Assembly (NCBI RefSeq): GCF_024124545.1
Contig: NZ_JAMXSF010000003.1
Span: 310,001 to 374,000, forward strand
Origin: Pseudoalteromonas sp. XMcav2-N
GTDB taxonomy: Bacteria; Pseudomonadota; Gammaproteobacteria; Enterobacterales; Alteromonadaceae
Direction of reading: 5' to 3'
DNA length: 64,000 nt
Both the position numbers and the translations under genes were made by a program. Below are positions 7,250 to 17,799 of this stretch, one piece after another. Within the stretch, counting starts at the first letter, position 1. The number at the start of each line of letters is the position of its first letter. Below the pieces are notes generated by a model. That model was not told where the DNA came from. It ran no database searches and saw nothing but the letters and a program-made list of their open reading frames with translations.

Positions 7250-10006
7250 TTAGTTACATGCCCCCATTACTTTCCACACTGCCCAGCGGCTGGAGTTGTC
7301 GGCCGGATTCTGATTGCGTGTCCACCACTTGGCTTCGAACAATCGATCTTTGTAACTCACCTGATCGCCAGCGGTATAAACCGTATTGGCGGACCAGACA
7401 CCGGCCCGACATCCGGGAGTCTGTGTTTTGATACTTATTTTGTGCGTTGCTGAGCGAGTTTGCAGCCCACCTTTATCGCTGGCCACGGCATAAACCTCAT
7501 AAGAACCCGCTTCGCTCAGAGTCACCGAGGCAGAGTAAGGTTTCGTGTGACTACTGGCCACCTGTTTGCCATTAACAAAATAGCGGATCTGAGCCAGGTC
7601 GCCATCCTTATCAGATGCGCTGACCTGCAGTGCGATTGGCTGGTCCGGAGCAAACTCACTGCCATTTTTAGGGCTATTCAGAGTTACTTCTGGTGCATGA
7701 GCCTCACTTTTTGCTACATTCACTTTGATTGTGCGTATTGCCACAACGGAGCGGGCATCCTTGTTATCTATGGCAACCGCACTCAGGGTGTACTCTCCAG
7801 CTTGTTTTGCGTCAAAGTTAAATGCATAAGGTGCCTGAGTAAGCTCAGTCAGCAACTGTCCATTGACGCTAACTAGTACCTGTTTAATTGTGCCATCTCT
7901 GTCGGTTGCATTTAATGCTACCGCCACCTTACTACCTTCACTCACTTCCAGGTGATTATCTGGTGATAAGAAAGCCAATTCAGGTATCTGATTTGGCTGC
8001 TCCTGAGTGACACCGCACTCTACACCGCGCTGCCATACGCCCCAGGAACCTGAGTTATGCTCGGGACTCTGGCCTCGGTTCCACCATTTGGCGATATATT
8101 CATAGCCATCAAAGGCGGCTTTATTGCCCTGTACATAGACCTGGTTTTCTCTCCACTGAGGAGTCTGGCATTGTGCAGGGTCTATTAAAGTAAACCGCAC
8201 GGGTTCTGAAGTGACTGTCAGTCCTTCATTATCTTCTACAACAGCACTGAGTTGATAGATGCCGGTTTCACCGCTTTGCCAGCGCACCTCAAAAGGCTCA
8301 GCGGTTAATGTCCGATATTGCTCACCGTTCACCATAAAGGTCACTTTTGCAACCTCACCATAGTCATCTTTTGCATCAGCACTGAAGGTCAACTCTGACT
8401 CAATCTTAAAGCGACTGCCCTCACCCGGATTCGTTATGGTGATTTCTGGTGCTTTATTTTCTGTACAGGCAAACACCCCCACTTGTTTAAACGCCGCGCC
8501 AACATCTGTAATGTCGTAACCCAGCTCCTCGGCAGCATCCGTTACACCGCAAGCAAGCGATTCAAAATTACCATTGTAAACCCAATAGTGTTTGTTGGCA
8601 TGCAACATCACTTCATAGGCTTTTTTCACGCCCCAATCGTTCGTATTTGCCAGATGATAAAATGCTTTGTTAAACACCCCAGAGCTATAGTGGACATCCA
8701 GCCCTATGGTGTAGTCATCCGCATGACCAATGGACTTACCGTCTTTGGTTGGGTCATCCATATAGCGCAGCGCTGTACGGTTTTTGAAAATGCTGGCACC
8801 TATTAACCAGTCCACTTCACAATTGCCATCGGCGTCTTGATTCAGAAAGCACTCCAGCGCCTCCGACGTCATATCTGAAAACGCTTCGTTCACCCCCCCG
8901 GACATACTGCTGTATACCAGCTTCGAGTTTTGTGACGTCACACCATGGGCAATTTCATGGGCGACCACGCCTAGTGATGTAAAAGGATACACGCCATAAC
9001 GAGATAAGTTGCCATCGCCAAACGTCACTTCCTTGCCATTCCAAAATGCATTGAGGTAATTTTCACGGTAGTGAACACGCATCACCAAATCGCCTTCCAA
9101 TGCGCGACTGCTGTACCAGTCATCAAACATCTCCAGCGTTGCTTTACCATAATACATGGCGTCATTGAGTGGAGAGTAGGCACCGTTAACTGACTTATGC
9201 TGGTTCTCATGGCAATCAAACACAAAAGTCTCTGTATTACTGATGTCGTGTTCCATATCGATAACGCGAATATCATCATGCGCCAGGGCACAGCGTCCGT
9301 CTTCACGCTCCGTCGCATAAAACTTAGGCTTATCCTCGCCGTAGTAATGGCGGCCGATTTTCTCATTGCCGCCGGGGCCCGTGCCAATTTTTCCATGGGT
9401 CAGAGTCTCAACATGACTCAGGATCTCGGCACTGTGTGCATCAATGAAAAACTCCGGCCTGCTGGGGGCGTGCTCTGTCTCAGCAAATAAAGTGATCATA
9501 TATGCCAGTCTAAAGCCGCCCTGGTAAGGATAAACCACCAGTTCAACCTGCTCATCGTGAGTGAGCAATAGATCCGGAATACTGTCCTTTGCGGTACTCA
9601 GTGCTTGTGCTTCATCAATTGACGCAACAACTGAATCCAGCTTAGGCGCCGGTACCACTGAACCACTGATCCCAGTGATATCCCCCTCCGGTGAAAACCA
9701 CACACTAAACAAGTTTTGTGCGTCATGGTGTGTGACAATTTCCCCACCGTGTACGCGGACCCCTTGATAATACTGGCTACGACGAAGGTGTTTGCCATCT
9801 TTGCTGCGACTGTGGGTTTTAAATTCAAAGCCAGGCTGAGTGTTTGCCTGACGGGACTGGAAAAAGCGCGTTGACTGCTGCAACTGTTCTATCAGCTGAG
9901 ATTCCAGCTGTTTGTTACTGTGGACACTGATCGGTGCGGTGTTTGCAGTAGCACCAAATACACTCACTGCAGCGAGAAAAGCAGCTATGGGTGATAACTT
10001 ATACAT
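7250..10006 (-). CDS. Secreted M4 (thermolysin-family) metalloprotease with Ig-like and CBM5/12 chitin-binding domains
   Basis: 918 residues. A signal peptide (to about residue 22) and an FTP/PepSY-type propeptide (about 30-200) lead to the M4 catalytic domain. Zinc motif HEIAH is at residues 350-354 and the third ligand lies in GGVNEAFSD about 20 residues later. After the catalytic domain (~515) come an Ig/PKD-like domain (~520-605), a CBM5/12 module (~610-663, with AKWWNRGQ), two more Ig-like domains (~677-858) and a terminal CBM5/12 (~865-918, AKWWTRNQ). The binding modules match those on the neighbouring chitinases. The likely job is to strip protein from native chitin-protein composites, or to process the secreted chitinases. 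A chitin-induced protease with this role (AprIV) is known from Alteromonas sp. O-7; equivalence is inference. Confidence 0.9.
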   Translation of the reverse strand: MYKLSPIAAFLAAVSVFGATANTAPISVHSNKQLESQLIEQLQQSTRFFQSRQANTQPGFEFKTHSRSKDGKHLRRSQYYQGVRVHGGEIVTHHDAQNLFSVWFSPEGDITGISGSVVPAPKLDSVVASIDEAQALSTAKDSIPDLLLTHDEQVELVVYPYQGGFRLAYMITLFAETEHAPSRPEFFIDAHSAEILSHVETLTHGKIGTGPGGNEKIGRHYYGEDKPKFYATEREDGRCALAHDDIRVIDMEHDISNTETFVFDCHENQHKSVNGAYSPLNDAMYYGKATLEMFDDWYSSRALEGDLVMRVHYRENYLNAFWNGKEVTFGDGNLSRYGVYPFTSLGVVAHEIAHGVTSQNSKLVYSSMSGGVNEAFSDMTSEALECFLNQDADGNCEVDWLIGASIFKNRTALRYMDDPTKDGKSIGHADDYTIGLDVHYSSGVFNKAFYHLANTNDWGVKKAYEVMLHANKHYWVYNGNFESLACGVTDAAEELGYDITDVGAAFKQVGVFACTENKAPEITITNPGEGSRFKIESELTFSADAKDDYGEVAKVTFMVNGEQYRTLTAEPFEVRWQSGETGIYQLSAVVEDNEGLTVTSEPVRFTLIDPAQCQTPQWRENQVYVQGNKAAFDGYEYIAKWWNRGQSPEHNSGSWGVWQRGVECGVTQEQPNQIPELAFLSPDNHLEVSEGSKVAVALNATDRDGTIKQVLVSVNGQLLTELTQAPYAFNFDAKQAGEYTLSAVAIDNKDARSVVAIRTIKVNVAKSEAHAPEVTLNSPKNGSEFAPDQPIALQVSASDKDGDLAQIRYFVNGKQVASSHTKPYSASVTLSEAGSYEVYAVASDKGGLQTRSATHKISIKTQTPGCRAGVWSANTVYTAGDQVSYKDRLFEAKWWTRNQNPADNSSRWAVWKVMGACN

Positions 10007-10092
10007 GATTTTACTCTTTTTGTTCGTTGTTTTTATTTATCTTTAGAAGCGCATCCCTGCGCTCACAGGCGTTATCCGTAACAGCGGTTAAT

Positions 10093-12735
10093 TTAAAGCT
10101 TGCGCCACACACCGTTACTGCCAGGCGTCTGACCTCGGGTCCACCAGCGTGCCTGCCAGGTTTCGCCGTCATGTGTTACTTTGTCACCGCCGGTATAAAC
10201 CAGGTCACTGCGCCAGGCACGCACTTTGCCATCGTCTGGGATGATCTCCTGCCACACACCGCCATTCGAAGGCAGCGCACCTCGTGTCCACCAGCGAGCG
10301 CGATATTCAACACCTTTGTAAAACACTTTGTCGCCGCCTACATACACTTTGTTGGCATCCCAGGTGGTGTTGCCGTCACCTGGGATCGGCTCAGGTGTTT
10401 CAGCCAGATTTTTCACGGTAACGTTGAATTGACGTTGTACTTCATGGACACCATCGCTGACGGTCACAGTCCCGGTCACAGTCTGTGTTTTATCCACTTT
10501 AGAGGCCGTCAGGGTCACAGATGCGCCCTGACCACTGATTGTGTGACCAGGCACATTCCACTGGTAACTCAGTGTTTTACCTTCCGGATCAGTGGCATCC
10601 ACGATCAGCGTTTTGCTGGACTTTTCATCCAGGCTAATACTCGCTATGTCTCCAACAACGGGGGCTTTATTTTCAACCACCGGCGCTTTTACCAGTACTT
10701 TGACCTGTCGCTGTACCTTGTTCACCCCATCGGAGACCTGCAAGTTAACCGTATACACCGCATCCTGAGCGACATTCGGCGCCGTTACGATAACGCTGTC
10801 ATCCTCACTTTGCAGATTCAGTTGAGCATCACCTGACCAACGATAGGTCAGCACTTTGCCTTCGGGGTCGCGCGCATTGGCAGTCAGAATATAGATGTCA
10901 CCCGCCGCCAGCGTCAGGTTAGTCGGCATAGTGACTACTGGTGCTTTGTTCACTGGTACCGGCTCAGTCACTTTCCCGGCCAATCCTTCGTGCATCGCAT
11001 TGAGAATATCACCGTTATCCGCATCAATTTCCCAGGCAAACAAACCACCCAGATTGTGTTCACGGACATATTGCCCCTTGGCTCTGACGGAACGCGGGCT
11101 GTCATAGGTCACAAGTGTGCCTGTATCGCGGTTCCAAACATAAGCCGCTTCGGCTGTGGTGTCATAACCCACTTCAAAGCCATTAATGCCCTGCTCATCA
11201 CTGCCAATCATGTGTGCCTTGAGTCCTTTATAGTCGATGACACCGGCTTCCCAAACGCCCTGTGACGTACTGCCACGCAACTTACCGTTGGCCGGCGCCG
11301 TCATCGGGTTATCTGCAATTTGCGCATTGTTCGGATAAACACCTTCCCAGCCACGTCCGTACATGGCTGCGCCAACTACCAGCTTTTCACTGGGCACACC
11401 TTGCTTAAGTAATAACTGAATGGCATTGTCCAGGGTATAAGCAGGGCCTTTTCTTGCCTTCCCTTGCTCATCTAACCCATTACCCTGGCATTCATCTGAA
11501 CTCAGGTGTGAACCACAGTAAATACCCGTCTGATGGCCTGTTTCATTGTTCCAGCCACCGTAAAAGTCATAGGTCATGGCAAAGATGTAATCCATGTACT
11601 GCGCAGCATCGCGATAATCCACATCTTCGATTTTGTCCCAGCCGGTACCAATGGCTGAAGTTAATTCGTATTCACGACCGGTTTGAATTTCCAGCTCATC
11701 CAACATCTCTCTGAGTTCTTTCATCAGCAACACATAGGTTTCGCCATCCGTGCTAGCGCCCAAATCAGGGTGGGCACCATCACCGCCCGGGAATTCCCAG
11801 TCTATATCCACACCATCATAGAATTTCCAGGTCGTCAGGAACTCGCGCATAGACCTGACAAAGGTGTCGCGATTCGCTTTGTCGGTAAAGTCAAAGAAGG
11901 GATCGGATAAAGTCCAGCCCCCCACAGAAGGTAAGATCTTCAGGTCCGGGTTACGCTGTTTAAGCGCCATTAATTGTGCGTAGGTACCGCGAATTGGATC
12001 TTTACTGCTGATCCCCGGCAGGGCTTTTTGCACCGCAGCCCAGGGGTCGTGGATCACCACTTCATAATCTTCAGAGCTGCCACACGCCAGCTTTAACGCG
12101 CGCAGACTATTGCCATTTTCAATTTCTGCCAGCGAGTCATTCGGCCCACAAACAGGAATAAAGCCATACAAAAGGTGAGTCAGGTTATCCGCCGGGAGCT
12201 GCGTTATATCAAAGTTGCGGCCGTATATGCCCCACTCGACAAAATAGGCACCCACCACGGTATTGGGGTCGGTGTCATATTGCTTGTTATTGGGGTTGAC
12301 GTTCAGCTTGAGCGGCTCCAGGTGTCCGCCATCGGTATCCGCTATCACGATAGGCTTGCTGGCAGAGGTGGCACAGCCCGACGCATCACATAGTGCAATA
12401 CGCAATTCATGACGCCCTGATTTATGATAAGGGAAGCGGATCACCCCGCTGGTGGTGCCTTTCGCCAGCTGTCCTTCATTGACCACCTTGTCATCAAAGT
12501 ATACTTTGTAACTGTCACCCCCTTTGCCCGACCAGGCATTCCATTCAATGGCAATATCGACCACTTCTTTGGCCTGGATCAGTTGTTTGTAGGAGCCTCT
12601 GCCATAAATGTTCACATCAACAAAGGAGTAGTTTTGCGGCTTCCAGTTAATGCTCGGGGTTGATGGCGCAGCGACTGCTGTCGCTACCGATAATGCTGAC
12701 GCGACCGCAGCCGCACTTATCAAATAGTTAAACAT
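10093..12735 (-). CDS. chiA: Secreted GH18 chitinase, ChiA type, with two C-terminal CBM5/12 modules
   Basis: 880 residues from the ATG at 12735 (MFNYLISAAAVASALSVATA signal peptide). The open frame continues upstream but overlaps the preceding gene and is not the start. Domain order: an N-terminal ChiA-type fibronectin-like domain (~25-135); a GH18 barrel (~150-590) with catalytic DGVDIDWEFPGG at about 305-316 (Glu is the acid) and an insertion typical of Serratia ChiA; two PKD/Ig-like domains (~600-785); and two CBM5/12 modules (~795-880, each with ARWWTRG). ChiA-type enzymes are processive exo-acting chitinases releasing chitobiose. It is third in the chitin cluster, 19 bases after the LPMO gene, so very probably co-transcribed. 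Confidence 0.92.
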   Translation of the reverse strand: MFNYLISAAAVASALSVATAVAAPSTPSINWKPQNYSFVDVNIYGRGSYKQLIQAKEVVDIAIEWNAWSGKGGDSYKVYFDDKVVNEGQLAKGTTSGVIRFPYHKSGRHELRIALCDASGCATSASKPIVIADTDGGHLEPLKLNVNPNNKQYDTDPNTVVGAYFVEWGIYGRNFDITQLPADNLTHLLYGFIPVCGPNDSLAEIENGNSLRALKLACGSSEDYEVVIHDPWAAVQKALPGISSKDPIRGTYAQLMALKQRNPDLKILPSVGGWTLSDPFFDFTDKANRDTFVRSMREFLTTWKFYDGVDIDWEFPGGDGAHPDLGASTDGETYVLLMKELREMLDELEIQTGREYELTSAIGTGWDKIEDVDYRDAAQYMDYIFAMTYDFYGGWNNETGHQTGIYCGSHLSSDECQGNGLDEQGKARKGPAYTLDNAIQLLLKQGVPSEKLVVGAAMYGRGWEGVYPNNAQIADNPMTAPANGKLRGSTSQGVWEAGVIDYKGLKAHMIGSDEQGINGFEVGYDTTAEAAYVWNRDTGTLVTYDSPRSVRAKGQYVREHNLGGLFAWEIDADNGDILNAMHEGLAGKVTEPVPVNKAPVVTMPTNLTLAAGDIYILTANARDPEGKVLTYRWSGDAQLNLQSEDDSVIVTAPNVAQDAVYTVNLQVSDGVNKVQRQVKVLVKAPVVENKAPVVGDIASISLDEKSSKTLIVDATDPEGKTLSYQWNVPGHTISGQGASVTLTASKVDKTQTVTGTVTVSDGVHEVQRQFNVTVKNLAETPEPIPGDGNTTWDANKVYVGGDKVFYKGVEYRARWWTRGALPSNGGVWQEIIPDDGKVRAWRSDLVYTGGDKVTHDGETWQARWWTRGQTPGSNGVWRKL

Positions 12736-12754
12736 GTTTTTTCCTCGTTCGTTG

Positions 12755-14344
12755 TTATAGTTTTTTCCACACGCTGTGCTTGCCAGGTTGCTGGCCTCGG
12801 GTCCACCAACGCGCCTGATAACGCTCACCCTGATAGCGCACAATTGCGCCGCCGGCGTAAGCCACGGAGGCTTGCCATTGGTCTTTTGGTTCAGAAGGTG
12901 ATGCAATGCGCTCCCAGGCATGGCTTGTATCGGGACGTTGCCCGCGAACCCACCACTTGGCGCGATATTGGCTGCCGTTAAAGCTAACAATGTCTCCGCC
13001 GGTATAAACCTTATCCGCTTGCCAGGCATCGCTCTCAGGCGGTGTCGGAGTGGTATCCTGATTAGTCACCGCAATGATCACATTGACTGAAGTGCTTAGC
13101 TGTCCGTCAGAAACAGTGACCTTGCCACTAAACTGCGTGTCTTTATCAACCTGTGGGGCCGTGACGGTGATGGTTGAGCCGGTGCCGGTGTAACTGATCT
13201 GAGCCGGTAGCTGCCAGTCGAAATCCAGTCTGCTTTGCTGATCATCGAAAGCATGCACATGCAAATGAGCGCTTTGCTCTTCCTGTACGGTCAATATTGC
13301 TGGGGTGTGTACCGTAGGTGGTGTATTCGCAGGTTTAGCCACCACACTGAGATTGAAGCTATGCGTCTGATCAGTAACAAAAACCTGATTACTCGCCAGG
13401 CTGGTTGCATCAAAGTAAATATTGCCATGCTCATCCTGCACCCCAATACGGATCAGTGCAGCAAACGCCTCATTGAGCTGAGTCGCAAAATACGCTGGCC
13501 AGTCGGCAAGGCGCTGCTCAGAAATGGCGAGCTTTTCCTGAATAAGTTCTTTGCCGTTGCCATCGAACGCCCGCAGCCAGACCGTGTCGCCAATATTGGC
13601 CTGCTGCCCCTGACGCAGATAATACCCGGCGCTATGCCAGCTTTGTGGCGGCTGGGGTTCAGCGTCTCTGATGATAGTAATATCACTGCAGTTGTAAAAA
13701 CCTTCTCCGACCACATCATCCCGTTGCCAGCGACTGTACAGGACAGCATCGCCCGAAAAACGCTCGGGAATGGCCACTGTCATCTCGTAGTAACGTTTGC
13801 CGTCGGGCGCCATAAAAAAGTCAATATTGCCATGACTTTGCACCAGCTCCAGATTAGCCCAGCTGAGCGCTTTGTTTTCAAAATCAACACCCGGCTTGGT
13901 CAGATAGAACTGCCAAAAACTCGGGTTGTGCGGCGTTGTGGCGCGATAACGGATCTTGATTTGCCCCTGACCATCGACCGTCACAGGGGTTTTCTGCCAG
14001 TCTTTGGAGGGTAAACCCATGCCGGCTTTGTTTTTATCACCGGCATGGCATAAAGTCCCATCGGGAATATTCGCCTCAACCGCGCTTTGATCGTTAAACT
14101 CTGCCGTGTTGGCAGCGAATTCATGCTTTTGAATAAACTGTACATGACCGGATTTCAAAAATGCGGCGCGGCAGGCTGCATTGGGGATCTTGGAACCATC
14201 TTTTGGCCACCAGAACCCGCCCTGCTCCTGACAAATCGCCTGACGGGCCTTAGGAAAGTCCATATAGCCATGCGCTAATGCCTGATTGGCAGCAGCCAAA
14301 GTCATCCCCACGGCGAGAGCCGATAGGGTTTTATTATATTTCAT
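12755..14344 (-). CDS. AA10 lytic polysaccharide monooxygenase (chitin-binding protein) with two CBM5/12 modules
   Basis: 529 residues. The signal peptide (MKYNKTLSALAVGMTLAAAN..ALA) cleaves before His25, so the mature protein begins HGYMDFP. This N-terminal His is the first ligand of the copper histidine brace; the second is in TTPHNPSFWQFYLTK. The AA10 domain spans about 25-215. A GbpA-like middle region, a PKD/Ig-like domain (~340-425) and two C-terminal CBM5/12 modules (~437-529; AKWWVRGQ, ARWWTRGQ) follow. LPMOs oxidatively cut crystalline chitin and open it for the chitinases. It lies between two GH18 genes, matching the chiD-cbp1-chiA order described for Alteromonas sp. O-7, where it would be Cbp1. 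Confidence 0.93.
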   Translation of the reverse strand: MKYNKTLSALAVGMTLAAANQALAHGYMDFPKARQAICQEQGGFWWPKDGSKIPNAACRAAFLKSGHVQFIQKHEFAANTAEFNDQSAVEANIPDGTLCHAGDKNKAGMGLPSKDWQKTPVTVDGQGQIKIRYRATTPHNPSFWQFYLTKPGVDFENKALSWANLELVQSHGNIDFFMAPDGKRYYEMTVAIPERFSGDAVLYSRWQRDDVVGEGFYNCSDITIIRDAEPQPPQSWHSAGYYLRQGQQANIGDTVWLRAFDGNGKELIQEKLAISEQRLADWPAYFATQLNEAFAALIRIGVQDEHGNIYFDATSLASNQVFVTDQTHSFNLSVVAKPANTPPTVHTPAILTVQEEQSAHLHVHAFDDQQSRLDFDWQLPAQISYTGTGSTITVTAPQVDKDTQFSGKVTVSDGQLSTSVNVIIAVTNQDTTPTPPESDAWQADKVYTGGDIVSFNGSQYRAKWWVRGQRPDTSHAWERIASPSEPKDQWQASVAYAGGAIVRYQGERYQARWWTRGQQPGKHSVWKKL

Positions 14345-14392
14345 AGGGTTATCTCCTGCGGTGGCAGCTATGCCACCGCTATTTATTGAGGA

Positions 14393-17300
14393 TTACAGCG
14401 AGCAAACCTGCTGCCAGGCACCACCATTGGATGGCGTGGCATTGGTCCACCACTTGGCTTTGTAAACGTAACCGTTGTGGATCAGCATATCGCCACCGAG
14501 CGCATGGCTTGGTGTACCGGCCCAGTTGGTGCGCGGCCACTGTGGGTAATGATTGATATTACTCAACTCAACCCCCTCGCAAAGCCTGCCGGATGGAGGG
14601 TTACCACCGGAAGTGTCATCCGACTTTTTCGCTACAGGCAACTGAGGATATTCGCTACTGAAGGCGTATTGTTTGCCACCTTTTTCAATGACAAAATTAA
14701 CCGGCCCCGTGATCGGCATGTAGTACATAACCTGAGCATTTACGGTCTCGCCTGGCTTAAACGACTCCAGCTGACCACCCCACTCGTTTTTCAGGGTGAT
14801 TGAGAAGCGATGGAATGCGTTGTCAAAACCACCAATGTTGTTACCGCGTGCATTGCTGGCATCGTGCTCTACTTTCATGCCCAGCTTTTTGCGAGCATTC
14901 CAGTTGGACTTAAAGATCGCAGAGGTTGAGACTGGCACATTGAAGCTGATTGTCGCCCCGCTCAGGTCCAGCTCTGAGTGGTTGGTGAACGCGAATGTGG
15001 GTCTGATCGGGTAGTTCTGATCGCCAACCGGGAAGTCTTTGGCGTTAAAGCGAATATCAACCGCTGACTCAGGCACAACAAATTCTGCATCGCCCTGCAC
15101 CGTAGCGTAGTCTGTGCCACTTTGATTGAAGGTGTTGTAGGCTAGACTGGTCATGGTTGACCCCATGAAGTACTCTCCTTTGTCCGCATGGTAGTCGAAG
15201 TCGCCTGCAAGCTCCCAAAACATCACGCCACCCAGGCCTTTTTCAACCACATAATTAAGCTTGGTTTGCATGGATTCAGTATCTTCCATCGACAAGAAGA
15301 CTTTTTTCTGCGCGTTGTACAACCAGGGAGCGACAGCGATGTCATCGTAATGCCGCACATAGTCGCCTCGCATCACATCATCCGGATCTGTAGCAGGCGT
15401 CAGACCATAGTCAGCCAGATAACTTGGATTGATACCATGTTGCAGGTTTTTGGCGTGCCATAAAGGGCTCGAGCCCGCCGCGACTTCCTGACCATTTTCA
15501 ATGTCATGCCACAGGTTGTCGATGCCAATGGCACCGTTACCACATTTGTTCTTCTCACCGATCCCTGTCCCTTTCGGACAGGCGTTTTGATCAGGCAATG
15601 GCGCACGACCCCAAAGACCATTTTCACCACCACGCACATCCTTAAATCCACGGGTGTAATAGGGAATACCTATGTTGATCCGCCCGACTGGTAATGCACC
15701 TCTGAAATAATTCACGGCCCAGTCTGTGTTGAGGTAGCCAATACCACCAAACTCATTGGTACCGTATACATTCCAGGTTTTCAGCTCAGTGTCTTTACCG
15801 GTATCATACAAAGGCGCGTTGTGGCCAACATGGTCATTCCAGGCACCGTGCAGGTCGTAACTCATGATGTTCACAAAATCCAGGTACTGTGCAGTCTGAA
15901 ACGTTTCCATGCCTCTTAACAAGTAACCCGAAGAAGGAGACGCTATGGTCAGCATGTAGTGCTTACCATCCTGCTCACCCGCTTTATCCAGCGCTTCACG
16001 CAAAGATTTCATCAGCACCTGATAAGACTTATTCAGGCCAGCACGGCGCTGGTTACTGATATCAAAATCTTCAGGGTGACCCGAGTCTTTCATTGACGAC
16101 GGATATTCGTAGTCAATGTCCAGACCATCAAACCCGTACTGACGTAAGAAAGCCACAGAGCTGGCGACAAACGCTTGTATCCCTTCATGATTCACACTAC
16201 CGTCGGCATGGGTGGTCATGGTGTAGAACCCACCGCTATTGACGCGGTTGCCTGTTTCATCGAAGTAACCGCCCGTCTCAGCCCAGCCACCAACAGAGAT
16301 CATGGTTTTGACGTGTGGATACTGCTTTTTGTAGCGACTCAATAAGTTAAAGTGACCGGTATAGGGCAGACTTGGATCCATTTCGGCGCCTACCTCACCT
16401 GGCCAGGTCATATTGGTTGCAGCGTTACCCTCAGCTTTAGGGTCGCCAATACTTAGCTCATTCTGGCTATTTACATGGGCAAAGGCATAGTTGATGTGAG
16501 TGATCTTGTCCCAGGGGATATTATTGACCAGATAGCTTGGCTGGTTATTTTTGCCATGGCGCCAGCTGGTAAAGTAACCAATCACGCGCCGGGGATGATC
16601 AGCCCCCATCTTCTCCCGACCTTCGCTATCGTATACATCACAATAGGCACTGGTTACGCCGGGTGTGCGATATAGACCGGCCGGCAAACAATCCAACTGA
16701 CTGGTTTTATCGTCCCCCGACGCTTTCACAATAAAAGTACGCGTGATGCTTTCTGACACCAGACCATGCTCGTCCGTTGCCTGCAAAGTAAACTCATGGC
16801 GCCCAGCTGACGCAGCTGACCATTCATATTGCGCTTCCGTCAGTTCTGTGCGTTTAATCTCTTGACCATTAAGCGTCAGTACCTGAGTTAAGCGGTCATT
16901 TTCTTTGTCATGACTTCGTAGTGTCAGCCGGACCAGGCTACCCACCTCCAGTTCATTGGGCAATTCAGCCGTAAGGCGTGAGACAGGTGCAGTATTTTTA
17001 TCTTCCGGCGGCAATGCAACTACCTGAACAGTGCGCTTTGCCGATACCGACTTTGCGCCATCGTCATCAATCGCAACGGCATGGAAAACATGCTCACCAA
17101 CACGCGCCTTCCAGTTGAGCACATAAGGAGCCAGGTCCAGCACTTTGACCAAAACATCATTGTGATAGACTGAAACCTGCTTGACGACGCCATCGCTGTC
17201 ATGTGCACTGAAAACAAACTGAAGCTTTTCACCTTCTGTCACCTTCATATCACCATCCGGTTGCTTCAGGTCAATCACAGGTGATTGATTGGGTTGCTCA

Positions 17301-17554
17301 CCTCCCCGGCACTCTCCCAGCTTGCGCCATTCCTGCCATTGCCCGGAGCGCAGCTTAGGTGATGATCGATTCCACCAATTTGCCTCAAAAGCAATGTTAT
17401 CTTGTTGCACCTGATGACCAGACGTATACACCTGACCTGCTTGCCACTGCGGTAGTTCACTACAATCCACTGCCGCATTGGCCTGGTGTGCAGCTAATGC
17501 CAATGCTATTGCACTGACCTTAACAGTTGGCGTCTTTATGTTAACTAGTTGCAT
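14393..17554 (-). CDS. Secreted multidomain GH18 chitinase (ChiC/ChiD type)
   Basis: 1053 residues from the ATG at 17554, preceded by GAGG; the open frame continues upstream to 17659 but without a signal peptide at that start. Signal peptide to about residue 28 (ALALAAHQANA). N-terminal CBM5/12 (~30-80, ANWWNRSS), two Ig/PKD-like domains (~88-275), a GH18 barrel (~310-760) with catalytic DGLDIDYEYP at about 475-484, a ChiC domain of the Pfam 'Chitinase C' type (~800-970) and a C-terminal CBM5/12 (~1000-1053, AKWWTN). First gene of the chitin cluster, so its upstream region holds the main promoter. The DxDYE form of the motif differs from the DIDWE of the ChiA-type enzyme downstream; the two enzymes probably work from different chain ends or modes. 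Confidence 0.92.
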   Translation of the reverse strand: MQLVNIKTPTVKVSAIALALAAHQANAAVDCSELPQWQAGQVYTSGHQVQQDNIAFEANWWNRSSPKLRSGQWQEWRKLGECRGGEQPNQSPVIDLKQPDGDMKVTEGEKLQFVFSAHDSDGVVKQVSVYHNDVLVKVLDLAPYVLNWKARVGEHVFHAVAIDDDGAKSVSAKRTVQVVALPPEDKNTAPVSRLTAELPNELEVGSLVRLTLRSHDKENDRLTQVLTLNGQEIKRTELTEAQYEWSAASAGRHEFTLQATDEHGLVSESITRTFIVKASGDDKTSQLDCLPAGLYRTPGVTSAYCDVYDSEGREKMGADHPRRVIGYFTSWRHGKNNQPSYLVNNIPWDKITHINYAFAHVNSQNELSIGDPKAEGNAATNMTWPGEVGAEMDPSLPYTGHFNLLSRYKKQYPHVKTMISVGGWAETGGYFDETGNRVNSGGFYTMTTHADGSVNHEGIQAFVASSVAFLRQYGFDGLDIDYEYPSSMKDSGHPEDFDISNQRRAGLNKSYQVLMKSLREALDKAGEQDGKHYMLTIASPSSGYLLRGMETFQTAQYLDFVNIMSYDLHGAWNDHVGHNAPLYDTGKDTELKTWNVYGTNEFGGIGYLNTDWAVNYFRGALPVGRINIGIPYYTRGFKDVRGGENGLWGRAPLPDQNACPKGTGIGEKNKCGNGAIGIDNLWHDIENGQEVAAGSSPLWHAKNLQHGINPSYLADYGLTPATDPDDVMRGDYVRHYDDIAVAPWLYNAQKKVFLSMEDTESMQTKLNYVVEKGLGGVMFWELAGDFDYHADKGEYFMGSTMTSLAYNTFNQSGTDYATVQGDAEFVVPESAVDIRFNAKDFPVGDQNYPIRPTFAFTNHSELDLSGATISFNVPVSTSAIFKSNWNARKKLGMKVEHDASNARGNNIGGFDNAFHRFSITLKNEWGGQLESFKPGETVNAQVMYYMPITGPVNFVIEKGGKQYAFSSEYPQLPVAKKSDDTSGGNPPSGRLCEGVELSNINHYPQWPRTNWAGTPSHALGGDMLIHNGYVYKAKWWTNATPSNGGAWQQVCSL

Positions 17555-17799
17555 AAATGCATCCTCACTTGTTTTATTTTTTAACCTGACATCAATGGAA
17601 ATGACATTATTTCCTATCATCGGCGCAGGCGGAGGCAGTGTAACGATGTGAAAAAACATAACAAGTGACTAGTTAAAAGTAATAATCTAGTACATTATTA
17701 TTTAACCTCTATTGTTGTGAACACACCAGAAATTCACTACCCCCTTGTTTATTATGAAGATTATTTATTTGTTGCACTTTTATGAATAACAATATATTT

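Noticed and set aside
10027..10836. 269-codon plus-strand ORF opposite the ChiA-type gene
   Set aside because: Antisense to a clear multidomain protein with no domain, signal or ribosome site of its own.
12736..13029. Upstream extension of the ChiA-type reading frame
   Set aside because: It overlaps the LPMO CBM coding region in another frame; the signal peptide start at 12735 is the real one.
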